The notes: generated by a model from the letters alone, not told the origin. DNA of 64,000 nt from Chamaelirium japonicum (GCA_947650365.1 OX393555.1:79985995-80049994); one strand, 5' to 3'. Positions 1-10,235 are shown, counted from the first letter of the stretch. Translations and numbers: made by a program.

Positions 1-636
1 TTATATTATTAAATAATTAAATTAGGTAACTATTTAGTTATTTCAATGATTAAATAAAAAAATAATAATTAAATTATATTAGTTATTTTATTAGTTATTT
101 ATTTAATTATTACTATATTTTGAAATAATTAAATAATAAGTCAATTATTTAAATATTTATAAACTTATTTAGTGAATAAATATATTAAAAATATTATTTA
201 CTTAAACAAATAAATAATTTATTTATTAAATGATTTTATAATTAAATAAAAAATAATTTAAATAAATTATTATCTAATTAAATAAATAAAAAATTATTTT
301 ATTAAATTTTGAAATATGAATTATAATAAATAAAAAAACTTAATTATTTAATTAAGTAATAAAATAAAACAATAATTTAATAACTATATACTTATTATTT
401 TCATAATTAGTTAATTATTTGAATATATAAATAATAAAATATTTATTTAAATAACATAATTTTTTTAAAAAAATTAAATAAATATATATTTATTTTAATA
501 TTTAAATAATAAATTAATTATTTAATTATTTAATTATATAGATAATTAAATATTATTTTATTTATTTAATTATTAAATAATTTAAGTTATTAAACTAATT
601 AAATTAAGTTATTAAACTAATTAAATTTAATTATCG
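1..636. repeat. A/T spacer (module A)
   Basis: Nearly pure A/T made of overlapping TAAATAATT, ATTTATTT and TTAATTA words, with almost no G or C. No coding potential, promoter or RNA gene is visible. The same sequence type accompanies RL copies throughout the window and can be aligned between duplicated blocks, so it belongs to the amplified unit rather than being neutral filler. It gives way to RL sequence at about 637. Confidence 0.85.
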
Positions 637-1015
637 TTTCTTTCTCCCATGGATTAGGGTTTCCCATAGATTGCCTAGGCACTAAGTAAGCTTGCCCTAT
701 AAATAATATATGACCCCTTTAGGGTGGGACACGTTTGACGACTCTCTCTTTCTTCTATCTTATAATACGTTATTAGCACGAACATGTTGAGCCGAGCCGA
801 CCAATCGTATGGAAAAAAACGAAGAGAGAAATATAGCCAGAAGAGAGAGAAGAAGAGAGAAGAGAATGGAGAGATAAATGAAGATAGAAGAGAGAAGAAG
901 TCCTGCTGCAGTCCATTGGCCACGGGTATAGGTGTGAAGTAAGAAGGGATCTAAATTCCCAAACGCCACTTCTCAATAATATATTCTCAACGTTATTATG
1001 ATTATCATAGTAATA
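637..1015 (+). repeat. RL repeat copy, 5' truncated
   Basis: The copy starts inside module L at CTCCCATGGATTAGGG. It keeps the TATA box (698-704), the CTTTAGGGTGGG stretch and the L end, followed by a P box (GTTATTAGCACGAAC). The purine leader G runs from about 830 to 905 and module M from 905 to 985. A W-like palindrome box follows at 985-1015. The first 45 bp or so of L and all of U are absent. No protein-coding role is seen. Confidence 0.85.
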
Positions 1016-1312
1016 TTAATATAATTTTTTTAATTAAATTAAATATTTATTTAATTATTAAAAAATTTAAATAATTTAATAATTTAAATAATGAAATAAT
1101 TAAGTTTTTAGTAGAATAAATAATTTATTTAATTATTTAATTATCTAGTTATTTTATTAAATTTATTATTTTATTTATTTATTATTATTATATTATTTAA
1201 TAATTAAATAAGGTAGCTATTTAATCATTTAAATTATTAAATAAAGAAATAATGATTTAAAAATTTTAAATAATTTAAAAAATATTTAAGTATTATTTAA
1301 AAATTATTTAAT
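1016..1312. repeat. A/T spacer (module A)
   Basis: A/T-only sequence directly after a W box, as in other RL units. I see no gene, promoter or structured RNA here. Confidence 0.8.
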
Positions 1313-1525
1313 TATAAAACATTATAACTGTTTAGCCCAGCCGACCAGTCGCAAGAAAATAGAGAGAGAAAGAAGACAAAAGTGAGAATAAGAGAGAAGA
1401 AAACAGAGAGATAAACGAAGATAGAAGAGAGAATAAGTCCTACTCCAGTCCATTGGCCACGGGTATAGGTGTGAAGTAAGAAGAAATAAAAATTCCAAAA
1501 CTCCACTTCTCAATAATATAATTAA
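1313..1525 (+). repeat. RL copy with module L deleted
   Basis: The end of U (ACATTATAACTGT) is joined directly to TTAGCCCAGCCGACC of the leader. The whole LTR-like block and P box are therefore missing, with only TGT left at the join. Modules G (about 1355-1430) and M (about 1435-1515) are intact. It resembles the L-deleted copies at 21.37 kb and 47.99 kb. Confidence 0.8.
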
Positions 1526-1605
1526 ATAATTGAATAATTTAAAAAATATTTAATTATTTAATTATTTAACTATTTAATTTATTAAACTAATTAAATTAAT
1601 TAAAT

Positions 1606-2085
1606 AATATGAAGTAAAGAAGGAAGATGAGGCACACCAGAATTTTTTACTTTAAAAATAATTTATATTTTTCTTTAAAAAAATTTAAAATATTACAACT
1701 GTTATGAGATCATTTGATCGGATGGCTGTCCACCGTCGGATCTCTCCCATGGATTAGGGTTTCCCATAGATTGCTTAGACCTTAAGTTATCTTACCTTAT
1801 AAATAATATACGACCCCTTTAGGGTAGGGCATGTTTGATGACTCTCTCTTTCTCCTATCTCATAATATGTTATCAGCAAGAACATGTCAAGCCCAATCAA
1901 CCAGTCGCAAGAAAACGAAGAGAGAAACGAAGACAAAAAAAAAGAGGAAGAAAGAAAAGAATAGAGATATAAACGAAGATAGAAGAGAGAAGAAGTCTTG
2001 CTCCAGTCCATTGGCCATGGGTTTAGGTGTGAAATAAGATGGAATCTAAATTCAAAAACTCTACTTCTCAAAAATATAATTAAAT
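1606..2085 (+). repeat. RL repeat, full reference copy U-L-P-G-M
   Basis: One of the few copies carrying U (1608-1699), a complete L (1700-1867), P (1868-1882), G (about 1905-1995) and M (about 1996-2070) in order. After M comes a short bridge, AATATAATTAAATCTCTCC, which is common between tandem copies and whose pyrimidine end matches antisense leader. The leader is open in one sense frame, but this follows from its purine composition. Function is unknown; the layout resembles LTR, primer site and leader of a small non-autonomous retroelement. Confidence 0.85.
1700..1867 (+). mobile_element. LTR-like block L, 168 bp
   Basis: It begins TGTTATGAG and ends at CATAATA (CTCACAACA in most copies), giving inverted TGTT...AACA termini as expected for an LTR. 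It contains TATAAAT (about 1799-1805) and, downstream, CCCTTTAGGGTAGGG. The P box follows without a gap. Complete copies elsewhere have the same 167-168 bp length, which supports a defined unit. No target-site duplication is visible, and the flanking U sequence is itself conserved among copies. Confidence 0.7.
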
Positions 2086-2475
2086 CTCTCCGTTCTTTTC
2101 TCTCTTCTCCCATGAATTAGGGTTTCCCATAGAGAAAGAGAGAGCTGTCTTCATTTATCTCTCAATTCTCTTCTCTCTTCTCCTATGAATTAGGATTTCC
2201 CATAGATTGCTTAGGCCCTATGTAAGTTTACCCAATAATTATTATACGACCCCTTTAGGGTGGGGCACGTTTGACGGCTCTCTTTCTCCCATCTCACAAT
2301 ACATTATTAGCATGAACATATTGAGCCCAGCTGACAAGTAACAAGGAAACAGAGAGAGAAACGAAGACAGAAGAGATAGAAGAAGAGAGAAGTGAATGGA
2401 GAGATAAACGAAGATATAAAAGAGAAGAAGTCTTGCTACAGTCCATTGGCCACGGGTATAGGTATGAAGTAAAAT
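2086..2475 (+). repeat. RL copy with partly duplicated L start
   Basis: Entry is at CTCCCATGAATTAGGG. After CCCATAGAG the sequence switches to antisense-leader pyrimidines (about 2135-2185) and then restarts L at CTCCTATGAATTAGG. TATA-like (AATAATTATTATACG), P, G and M follow, and M ends abruptly at GAAGTAAAATAATT near 2475. The double start is an example of the recurrent join between antisense leader and CCCATGG of L. Confidence 0.8.
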
Positions 2476-3160
2476 AATTAAATTAAAATAACTAATTAAT
2501 TATTTAATAACTAATTAGGGCCACTAGTCATTCGATCGGATGACTGTCCACCGTCGGATCTCTCCCATGGATTAGGGTTTCCCACAGATTGCTTAGGCCC
2601 TAAGTAAGCTTACCCTATAAATAATATATGACCCCTGTAGGGTGGGGCACGTTTCACGACTCTCTCTTTCTCCAATCTTTCACAACTATACCCGTGGCCA
2701 ATGGACTGAAGCAGGACTTCTTTTCTCTTCTCTCTTTATTTATCTCTCAGTTCTCTTCTCTCTTTCTTTCTCTCTTTTGTGGAGTTTTTGAATTTAGATT
2801 CCTTCTTAGTTCAAACCCATACCTGTGGCTAACAAACTGGAGTAGGAGTTCTTCTTTCTTCGTTTATCTCTTTGTACTCTTCTCTCGTCTTCTCTCTTCT
2901 CACAACACGTTATCAGTACGAACATATCGAGCCCAACTGACCAGTCATAAGAAAATAGAGAGAGAAACACAGATAGAAGAGAGAGAAGAAAAGATAAGAG
3001 AATGGAGAGATAAACAAAGAGAGAAGAAAGAACAAGTCTTACTCCAATCTATTGGCCATGGGTATTGGTGTGAAGTAAGAAAAAACCTAAATTCCAAAAC
3101 TCTACTCCTGAAGTATCATCTGAACGTTATTATGATTATCATAGTAATATTTCTATAATT
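2476..3160. repeat. RL mosaic with two strand switches
   Basis: After about 35 bp of A/T there is sense L from 2512 to about 2677, including TATAAATAATA. It joins antisense M+G (2678-2770) and a second antisense M+G (2771-2893). At 2894-2900 the strand flips back, with antisense leader running straight into CTCACAACACGTTATCAG and a sense G and M to about 3120. A diverged W box closes the unit. The 176-codon open frame crossing these joins is a product of the pyrimidine tracts, not a gene. Confidence 0.8.
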
Positions 3161-3370
3161 TTTTTAATTAAATTAATTAATTAATTATTTATTTAATAAT
3201 TTAAATAAATAAATAATTTAAATAATTAAATAATTAAGTTTCTAGTAAAATAATTAATTTATTTAATTATCTTGATATTTAATTAAATTTATTATTTTAT
3301 TTATTTATTTTAGTTATATTATTAAATAATTAAATTAGATAACTATTTAATTTATTAAAATAATTAACTA
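3161..3370. repeat. A/T spacer (module A)
   Basis: A/T-only stretch between a W box and a U module. Nothing else is recognisable. Confidence 0.8.
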
Positions 3371-3955
3371 ATAGGAAGTAAAGAAGGAAGATGAGGCACA
3401 CCCAAATTTTTTGCTTTAAAAATAATTTATATTTTTCTTTAAAAAAATTTAAAATATTATAACTATTATAAGATCGTTCGATCGGATGGCTGTCCACCGT
3501 CGGATCTTTCCCATTGATTAGGGTTTCCCATAGATTGCTTAGGTCCTAAGTAAGATTACCCAATAAATAATATAAGACCCTTTTAGGGTGGAGCATGTTT
3601 GACGGCTCTACTCTACTTCTTAGTAATATAATTAAATATCTTCGTTCTCTTCTCTCTTCCTCTATGGATTAGGTTTTCCTATAGATTGCTTAGGTCCTAA
3701 GTAAGCTTACCCAATAAATAATATACGATTCTTCAGGGTGGAGCATGTTTGATGGCTCTCTATTTCTCCCATCTTACAATACATTATCAGCACGATCATA
3801 TCGAGCACAGCCGATCAGTCACAAGAAAACGGAGAGAGAAACAAAGACAGAAAAGAGAGAAAAAGAGAGAAAAGAGAAGAAGTCCTGCTCTAGTCTATTG
3901 GTCATGGGTATAGGTGTGAAGTAAGAAGGAATTTAAATTCCAAAACTCCACTTCT
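3371..3955 (+). repeat. Two tandem RL copies
   Basis: The first has U (3371-3463) and L from TATTATAAG at 3464, but L breaks off near 3607 and joins a short M end plus bridge. The second starts at CTCTATGGATTAGG (about 3656) and has TATA-like, P, G and M to 3955. Together they show the usual head-to-tail joining through the bridge AATATAATTAAATATC. Confidence 0.8.
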
Positions 3956-5085
3956 ATCAAGCCGAGCCGACCAGTCGTAAGAAAACGGAGAGAGAAGAGA
4001 AGATAGAAGAACGAGAAGAAGAGAGAAGAGAACAGAGAGATTTAATTATATTATTGAGAAGTGGACTTTTGGAATATAGATTCCTTCTTACTTCACACAT
4101 ATACCCATAACGAATGGACTCGAGCAGGACTACTTCTCTCTTCTCTCTTCGTTTATCTCTCCATTCTCTTCTCTTTTTTTATCTTTGTTTCTCTCTCCAT
4201 TTTCTTGTGACTGGTCAGCTGGCTCGACATGTCCGTGCTGAATGGGAGAAATTATTTAACTAATATTATTTTTACTCCTACTCCATGTTTAATCCTTCTT
4301 CTTCTCTTTGTTCTATGGAGTTTTGGAATTTAGATTTCTTTATACTTCACCCCTATACCCAGGGCCGATATACTGGAGTAGGACTTCTACTATCTTCTCT
4401 CTTTATTTATCTCTCCATTCTTTTCTCTCTTTTTCTCTCTCTTCTATGGAGTTTTGGAATTTAGATTCTTTCTTACCTCACACCTATACCCGTGGCCAAT
4501 GAACTCGAGCAGGTTTTCTTCTCTCTTCTCTCTTTATTTATCTCTTCGTTCTCTTTTCTCTTCTTCTCTCTCTTTTGTTTTCGTTTCTCTCTCTATTTTC
4601 TTGCGACTGGTCGACTAGGCTTGACATGTTCGTGCTGATAACGTGTTGTGAGATGGGAGAAAAAGAGAGTCGTCAAGCCAGACCCACCCTATAGGGATAA
4701 TATGTTATTTATAGGGTAAGCTTACTTGTGGTCTAAGCAATCTATGGGAAATCCTAATCCATGGGAGAGATCCGATGGAGGACAACCATTCTTCTTACTT
4801 CACACCTATATTCGTGACCAGTGGACTGGAGTAGGACTTCTTCACTCTTCTCTCTTATCATCTTTCTAATTATCGGATAGTTGTCCACTGTCGGATCTCT
4901 TCCATAGATTAGGGTTTCCCATAGATTGCTTGGACCCTAAGTAGGAAGAAGTCCTGCTCCATTCTATTGGCCACGGGTATAGGTGTGAAGTAAAAAAGAA
5001 TCTAAATTCTAAAACTCCACTTCTCAATAGTATCATCTCAACGTTATTATGATTATCATAGTAATATTACTATAAATTTTTTAAT
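3956..5085. repeat. RL mosaic, mainly minus strand
   Basis: A sense leader fragment (3956-4045) meets antisense M+G at 4060-4250 and more antisense copies at 4310-4440 and 4445-4790. The last of these includes P, L and part of the L start (GAGATCCGATGGAGG). A short antisense M+G (4790-4865) then flips to sense L (4868-4945). That L is cut at GACCCTAAGTAGG and fused to the end of G, with M and a W box (about 5025-5075) following. No gene is supported. Confidence 0.75.
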
Positions 5086-5370
5086 TAAATTAATTATTTA
5101 TTTATTTATTAAATAATTTAATCATTCAAATAATTTAATAATTAAGCTTTTAGTAAAATAATTAATTAAGTTAATTATTTAATTATCTAGTTATTTATTT
5201 TAATTTATTAATTTAATTTATTAATTAATTAAATTAGGTAACTAATTAATTTTTTAATATTAAATAAAGAATTAATAATTTAATTATATTATTAATTTAT
5301 TTTATTAGTTATTTCTTAAATTATTATTTTATTTTTAAATAATTAAATAATAAGTCGATTATTTAAACGG
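5086..5370. repeat. A/T spacer (module A)
   Basis: A/T-only sequence after a W box. The flank at 5370-5460 holds about 90 bp that I cannot place in RL, containing GTGCCCCATCCTGAAAAAAA and some A/T. Confidence 0.75.
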
Positions 5371-6430
5371 AGTGAGTGAACGGAGAGATAAATAATAGTG
5401 CCCCATCCTGAAAAAAATTGATAATAACATTGATTATTTCATGTTCATACTTAAAAAAGAAAGGGCCATCAAACATACCCCACCCTAAAGGGGTCGTATA
5501 TTATTTATTGAGAAGTAGAGTTTTGGAATTTAGATTCCTTCTTAAGTCACACTACTTCACACCTATACCCATGGCCAATGGACTGGAGTAGGACTTCTTC
5601 TTTCTTCGTTTCTCTCTCCATTCTCTTCTTCCTTCTTTTATCTCATCGTTCTCTTCTCTCTTCTATCTTTGTTTCTCTCTCCGTTTTCTTATGATTGGTC
5701 GGTTGGGCTCGATATATTCATGTTAATAACGTATTGTGAGATGGGAGAAAGAGAGAGCCATCAAACATGCCCCACCCTAATTAGATTCTTTCTTACTTCA
5801 CACCTATACCCATGGCCAATAGACTGGAGCAGGACTTCTTCTCTCTTCTCTCTTTATTTATCTCTCCGTTCTCTTCTCTCTTCTTCTCTCTATTCTATAG
5901 AGTTTTGGAATTTAGATTCCTTCATACTTCATACCTATACCCGTAGCTAATGAATAGGAGCAGAACTTCTTCTCTCTTCTCTCTTCGTTTATTTCTCCGT
6001 TCTTCTCTCTTCTTCTCTCTCTTCTGTCTTCGTTTCTCTCTCCGTTTTCTTACGACTGGTCAGCTGGGCTCGATATATTTGTACTGATAATGTGTTGTGA
6101 GATTGGAGAAAGAGAGAGCTGTCAAACGTGCCCTACCCTAAAGTGATAATATATTATTTATAGGGTAAGATTACTTAGGGCCTAAGAAATCTATGGAAAA
6201 CCCTAATCCATGGGAGAGATCCGACGAGGGACAACCATACTTCTTACTTCACACTTATACCCATGGCGAATGGACTAGAGTAGGACTTCTTCTTTCTTCT
6301 CTCTTCTTCTCTCTCTAATTATCGGATAGCTGTCCACCGTCGAATCTCTCCTATGGATTAGGGTTTCCCATAGATTGCTTAGGCCCTAAGTAAGCTTACC
6401 CTCTAAATAATTAGGGCCGACTAGTCATCT
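5371..6430 (-). repeat. Cluster of four minus-strand RL copies ending in a sense L
   Basis: Antisense units lie at about 5460-5510 (L fragment), 5510-5782 (M, G, P and part of L), 5783-5890 (M, G) and 5890-6235 (M, G, P, L). A further M+G occupies 6235-6317. At 6318 the strand flips to sense L, TATCGGATAGCTGTCCACCG, which runs to about 6405 and breaks into GGGCCGACTAGTCATC and a W box. The same GGGCC-ACTAGTCAT join occurs near 2517. Confidence 0.8.
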
Positions 6431-7200
6431 TAACGCTATTATGATTATCATAGTAATATTACTAAATTTTTTTAAATTAAATTAACTATTTATTTAATTA
6501 TTAAATAATTTATATAATTTAATAATTTAACAATTAAGTTTTTAGTAAAATAATTAATTTATTTAGTTATCTAGTTATTTAATTAAATTTATTAATTTAT
6601 TTCTTTTTTATAATTATATTATTAAATAATCAAATTAGGTAACTTTTTAATTATTTAAATTATTAAATAAAAAAATAATGATTTAATGATTTAATTATTT
6701 ATTTTTTTATTTTTAATTAATTAAATAATTAGTTAATTATTTATATATTTAAAAACTTATTTAATGAAGAAATATAATAAATAGATTATTTACTTAAAAA
6801 ATTAAATAATTTATTTAAACAAATATTTATTTATAATCATAATAACGTTGGGATGACTTAAATAACTAATTAGTTAATAAATTGAATAAATATTTAAATA
6901 AATAAATAATTAAAGAAATAATGATTATCACTGTAATGTTACTATAATTTTAAAAAACTAAAGTATGATAATTTAATAAATAGGGTTTCTATAATATTTC
7001 TTCGTGTATTATTTAAATTAATCATCTATTCAATATAAAATAAATTAATTTTTTTAATAAAAACATAATAATTATTTATTTAAATTAATAAATTATTTAA
7101 TAATTAAATAAATTATTAATTTAATTAAAAAAATTATTGTAACATTACTATTATAATTATAATAACGTTGAGATGATACTTTTTTAATTAAATATAAATA
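6431..7200. repeat. Long A/T spacer (module A)
   Basis: About 770 bp of A/T with occasional W-like pieces, for example GATTATCACTGTAATG at 6924. A further W box on the other strand lies at about 7137-7180. No open reading frame, promoter or RNA gene is credible here. Confidence 0.8.
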
Positions 7201-7575
7201 AAGAGAAAAGAGAGGAGAAGTCCCGCTCTATTCTATTTATACGGTAAGCTTATTAATTGAGAGAATTAATTATATAAATTTATTTAAAGAAATATTAACT
7301 GAAATAAATAAAATAAATATGTAATCTCCCATCTCATAACATGTTATCAGTACGAACATGTCGACCCCAACCGACCAGTCACAAGAAAACGAAGAGAGAA
7401 ACATAGATAAAAGAAAGAGAAGAAGAGAGAAAAGAACAAGAAGATAAACGAAGAGAGAAGAAGTCCTACTCCAGTCCATTGGCCACGGGTATAGGTATGA
7501 AGTAACAAGGAATCTAAATTCCAAAACTCCACTTCTCAATAGTATCATCTTAATGTTATTATGATTATCATTGTA
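7201..7575 (+). repeat. RL fragments and one sense leader-M-W copy
   Basis: A short leader end (7201-7235) is joined to CGGTAAGCTTATTAATTGAGAG, a piece also found near 19.19 and 22.36 kb. A/T sequence follows, then AATCTCCCATCTCATAACATG (the L end) at 7322. P, G and M continue to 7540 and a W box to 7575. The A/T piece before the L end (AAAGAAATATTAACTGAAAT) matches the one near 56.09 and 61.49 kb. Confidence 0.75.
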
Positions 7576-7900
7576 AATTCCTTTTTCTCTTCGTTTTAAT
7601 TAAACGATTAATTTTTTAAAAAAAATTATAGTAATATTACTATGATATATGATTATTTAACTAATTATTACGTTAAGTTAAACGAAGAGAAGTGAAAGAA
7701 AAAAGACCTATATTTAATTGATTGTAGGTAGAAGAGATTTAAATATAGATTAGGTGTGAATATTATTTATAAGAGAGATTTAAATTTCGATTAATTGATT
7801 GCAGGACTTCTTCTCTATTCTCACTTTTCTGTTTGACATGTTCGTGCTGATAACGTATTGTGAGATAATTTAATATTTAATAATTCTCATTTCATTTATC
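7576..7900. repeat. Scrambled RL and A/T region
   Basis: Small pieces in no canonical order: A/T with an antisense W box near 7622-7650, an interval with AGACCTATATTTAATTGATTG, partial M words such as TAGGTGTGAAT, a short antisense leader, and TTCGTGCTGATAACG from antisense P. It holds no gene. The near-repeat of TTAATTGATTGYAGG at about 7734 and 7792 is the only non-RL pattern I noticed. Confidence 0.6.
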
Positions 7901-8660
7901 TCTCTGTTCTTTTCTCTCTTTCTCCCATCTTACAGCACATTATTAGTACGAATATGTCGAGCACAGCCGACCAGTCACGTGAAAATGGAGAGTGAATTAA
8001 AGATAGAAGAGAGAGAAAAAGAGAGAAGAGAATATAGAGATAAAGGAAGACATAAGAGAGAAGAAGATAGAAGAGAACAGAGAGATAAACGAAGATAGAA
8101 AAGAGAAGAAATCCTGCTCCAGTCCATTCACCACGGGTATAAGTGTGAAGTAAGAAGGATGGAATATATAATCAGCATAAACATGTCGAGCACAGCCGAC
8201 CAGTCATAAGAAAACAGAGAGAAAAACGAAAATGGAAGAGGGAGAAAAAAAAAGAGAATTGAGAGATAAACGAAAACATAAATAAGAGAAGACAGAAGAG
8301 AACGGAGAGATAAACGAAGATATAAGAGACAAGAAGTCCTGCTCAAATCTATTCGCCACGGGTATAGGTATGAAGTAAGAAGAATGGCTGTCCACTATTG
8401 GATCTCTCCCAAGGATTAGGGTTTCCCATAGATTACTTAGGCCCTAAGTAAGCTTACCCTATAAATAATAAATGACCCGTTTAGGGTGGGGCATGTTTGA
8501 CGGCTCTCTCTTTCTCCCATCTCATAACACATTATCAGCACGAATATGTTGAGCCCAGCCGACCAGTCGCTAGAAAACAGAAAAAGAAATGAAGACAGAA
8601 GTGGAGTTTTAGAATTTAGATTCCTTCTTACTTCACACCTATACTTTATACGGGTATAGG
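7901..8660 (+). repeat. Three sense RL copies in tandem
   Basis: Copy one (about 7905-8150) begins at the L end with ATTATTAGTACGAATATG. Copy two (about 8155-8385) begins in the P box after a short A/T join. Copy three (8385-8600) carries L from CTGTCCACTATTGG, TATAAATAATA, P and a short leader, then stops at GAAGACAGAAG. A 70-bp antisense M fragment sits at 8600-8660. Confidence 0.8.
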
Positions 8661-9040
8661 TGTTAAGTAAGAAGGAATCTAAATTTCAAAACTCCAAAAC
8701 AGAGAAAGAAGAAAATAAAAGAAAGAACGGAGAGAGAAATGAAGACAGAAAAGAGAGAAGAAGAGAGAAGAGAAAACAGAGAGAGAAACGAAGACAGAAG
8801 AGAGAGAAGAAGAGAGAAGAGAATAGAGAGATAAACGAAGATAGAAGAGAGAAGAAGTCTTGCTCCAGTCCATTGGCTACGGGTATAAGTGTGAAGTAAG
8901 AGGGAATTTAAATTCCAATACTCCACTTCTGTCTTCGTTTCTCACTCTATTTTCTTGTGACTGGTCGACTGGGCTCGACATGTTCGTGCTGATAATGTGT
9001 TGTGAGATGGGAGAAAGAGAGAAGAGAACGGAGAGATAAA
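8661..9040 (+). repeat. RL leader tandem with long purine tract
   Basis: A sense M fragment (8650-8700) is followed by a purine-only leader of about 150 bases (8700-8855) made of GAGAGAAGAAG and AACGGAGAGA words, then M to 8925. This is one of the longest unbroken purine runs in the window. From 8928 the strand flips to antisense G-P (TGGTCGACTGGGCTCGACATG) and then back to sense leader near 9010. Confidence 0.8.
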
Positions 9041-9180
9041 TATACCAAGCTTAAATTAAATAAAATTTATTAAACATGTTATTAATAATCTAATTCAATA
9101 AATAATATAAGAGAGACTTAAATAATTTTAATTTATTTGATAATTTAATAATTTAGTTATTTAATTAGTTTTTTTAATAT
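9041..9180. repeat. A/T spacer
   Basis: Short A/T stretch with no recognisable feature. Confidence 0.7.
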
Positions 9181-9660
9181 TAACAATATAAAGTAAACTA
9201 AATAAATAAATATTGATAGAAAGGAGAAAAGAAGTCTTACTCTAGTCCATTCGCTATAGGTATAGGTGTGAAGTAAGAAGGAATCTAAATTCCAAAACTC
9301 CACAGAAGATAGAGAAAAAGAGAGAAGAAAATGGAGAGATAAATGAATAGAGAAGAGAGAAGAAGTCGTGCTCCAGTCCATTAACCACGGGTATAGGTGA
9401 GAAGTAAGAAGGAATCTAAATTCCAAAACTCTACAGAAGAGAGAAGAAGAGAGAAAGAAACAGAGAGAGAAACGAAGAAAGAAGAGAGAGAAGAAGAGAG
9501 AAGAGAAAGGAGAGATAAATAAAGAGAGAAGAGAGAATAAATCCTGCTCCAGTCCACTTTTTTCGAATATAGGTGTGAAGTAAGACAGAATCTAAATTCC
9601 AAAACTCCACATCGTAATAGTATCATCTTAACATTATTATGATTATCATAGTAATATTAC
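9181..9660 (+). repeat. Three sense leader-M copies and a W box
   Basis: Sense G+M units at about 9215-9305, 9306-9430 and 9430-9612 follow head to tail without any L. The third is followed by a W box (about 9615-9660). The loss of L from successive units suggests local tandem duplication of G+M alone. Confidence 0.8.
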
Positions 9661-10235
9661 TATAATTTTTTTAATTAAATTAATTAGTTATTTATTATTA
9701 AATAATGTAAATAATTTAATAATTAAGTTTTTAGTAAAATAATTAATTAAATATAATTATTATAGTATAAATTGTTATTGAATTATTTAAATAAAATAAA
9801 CTATTATGAAGTGGAGTTTTTGGAATTTAGATTCCTTCTTACTTCACACCTATACCCGTGGCTAATAGGCTAGAGTAGGACTTCTTCTCTCTTTATTTAT
9901 CTCTCATTTCTCTTCTCCTTTCTGCTCTATCTTCTGTAGAGTTTTGGAATTTAGATTCTTACTTACTTCATACCTATACCCGTTGTGAATGGACTAGAGT
10001 AGGATTTCTTCTTTCTTCTCTCTTAATATTTATTTAATTAGTTTACTTTATATTTTTAATATAAAAAAATATTAAAATAACTAAAGAAATAAATAATTAA
10101 ATAAATTAATTATTTTACTAAAAACTTAATTATTAAATTATTTAAATTATTAATTTTTTAAATTATTTAATAATTAAATAAATAATTATAGTAACATTAC
10201 AATGATAATCATAATGATGTTGAAATGATACTATT
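9661..10235. repeat. A/T spacers flanking two minus-strand M-G copies
   Basis: A/T sequence occupies 9661-9805 and 10025-10190. Between them are antisense M+G units at 9808-9940 and 9940-10022. A W box reading toward the next minus-strand copy lies at about 10190-10235. Confidence 0.75.

Noticed and set aside
637-730. Telomere-like words (TTTAGGG, CCCTAAA, TTAGGGTTTCCC) in every L copy
   Set aside because: They occur singly at fixed places in L and never as tandem TTTAGGG arrays, so they do not indicate interstitial telomere sequence.
5055-5075. Possible endogenous geminivirus origin (TAATATTAC)
   Set aside because: The nonamer lies in the paired part of a palindrome, not in the loop of a GC stem. 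There are no iterons and no Rep-like coding sequence, and A/T-rich palindromes produce this word easily.
9430-9660. Regularly spaced G+M copies that might be taken for a CRISPR-like or minisatellite array
   Set aside because: Units are about 90-180 bp, drift in length, and are fragments of a larger dispersed element in a plant-type genome.
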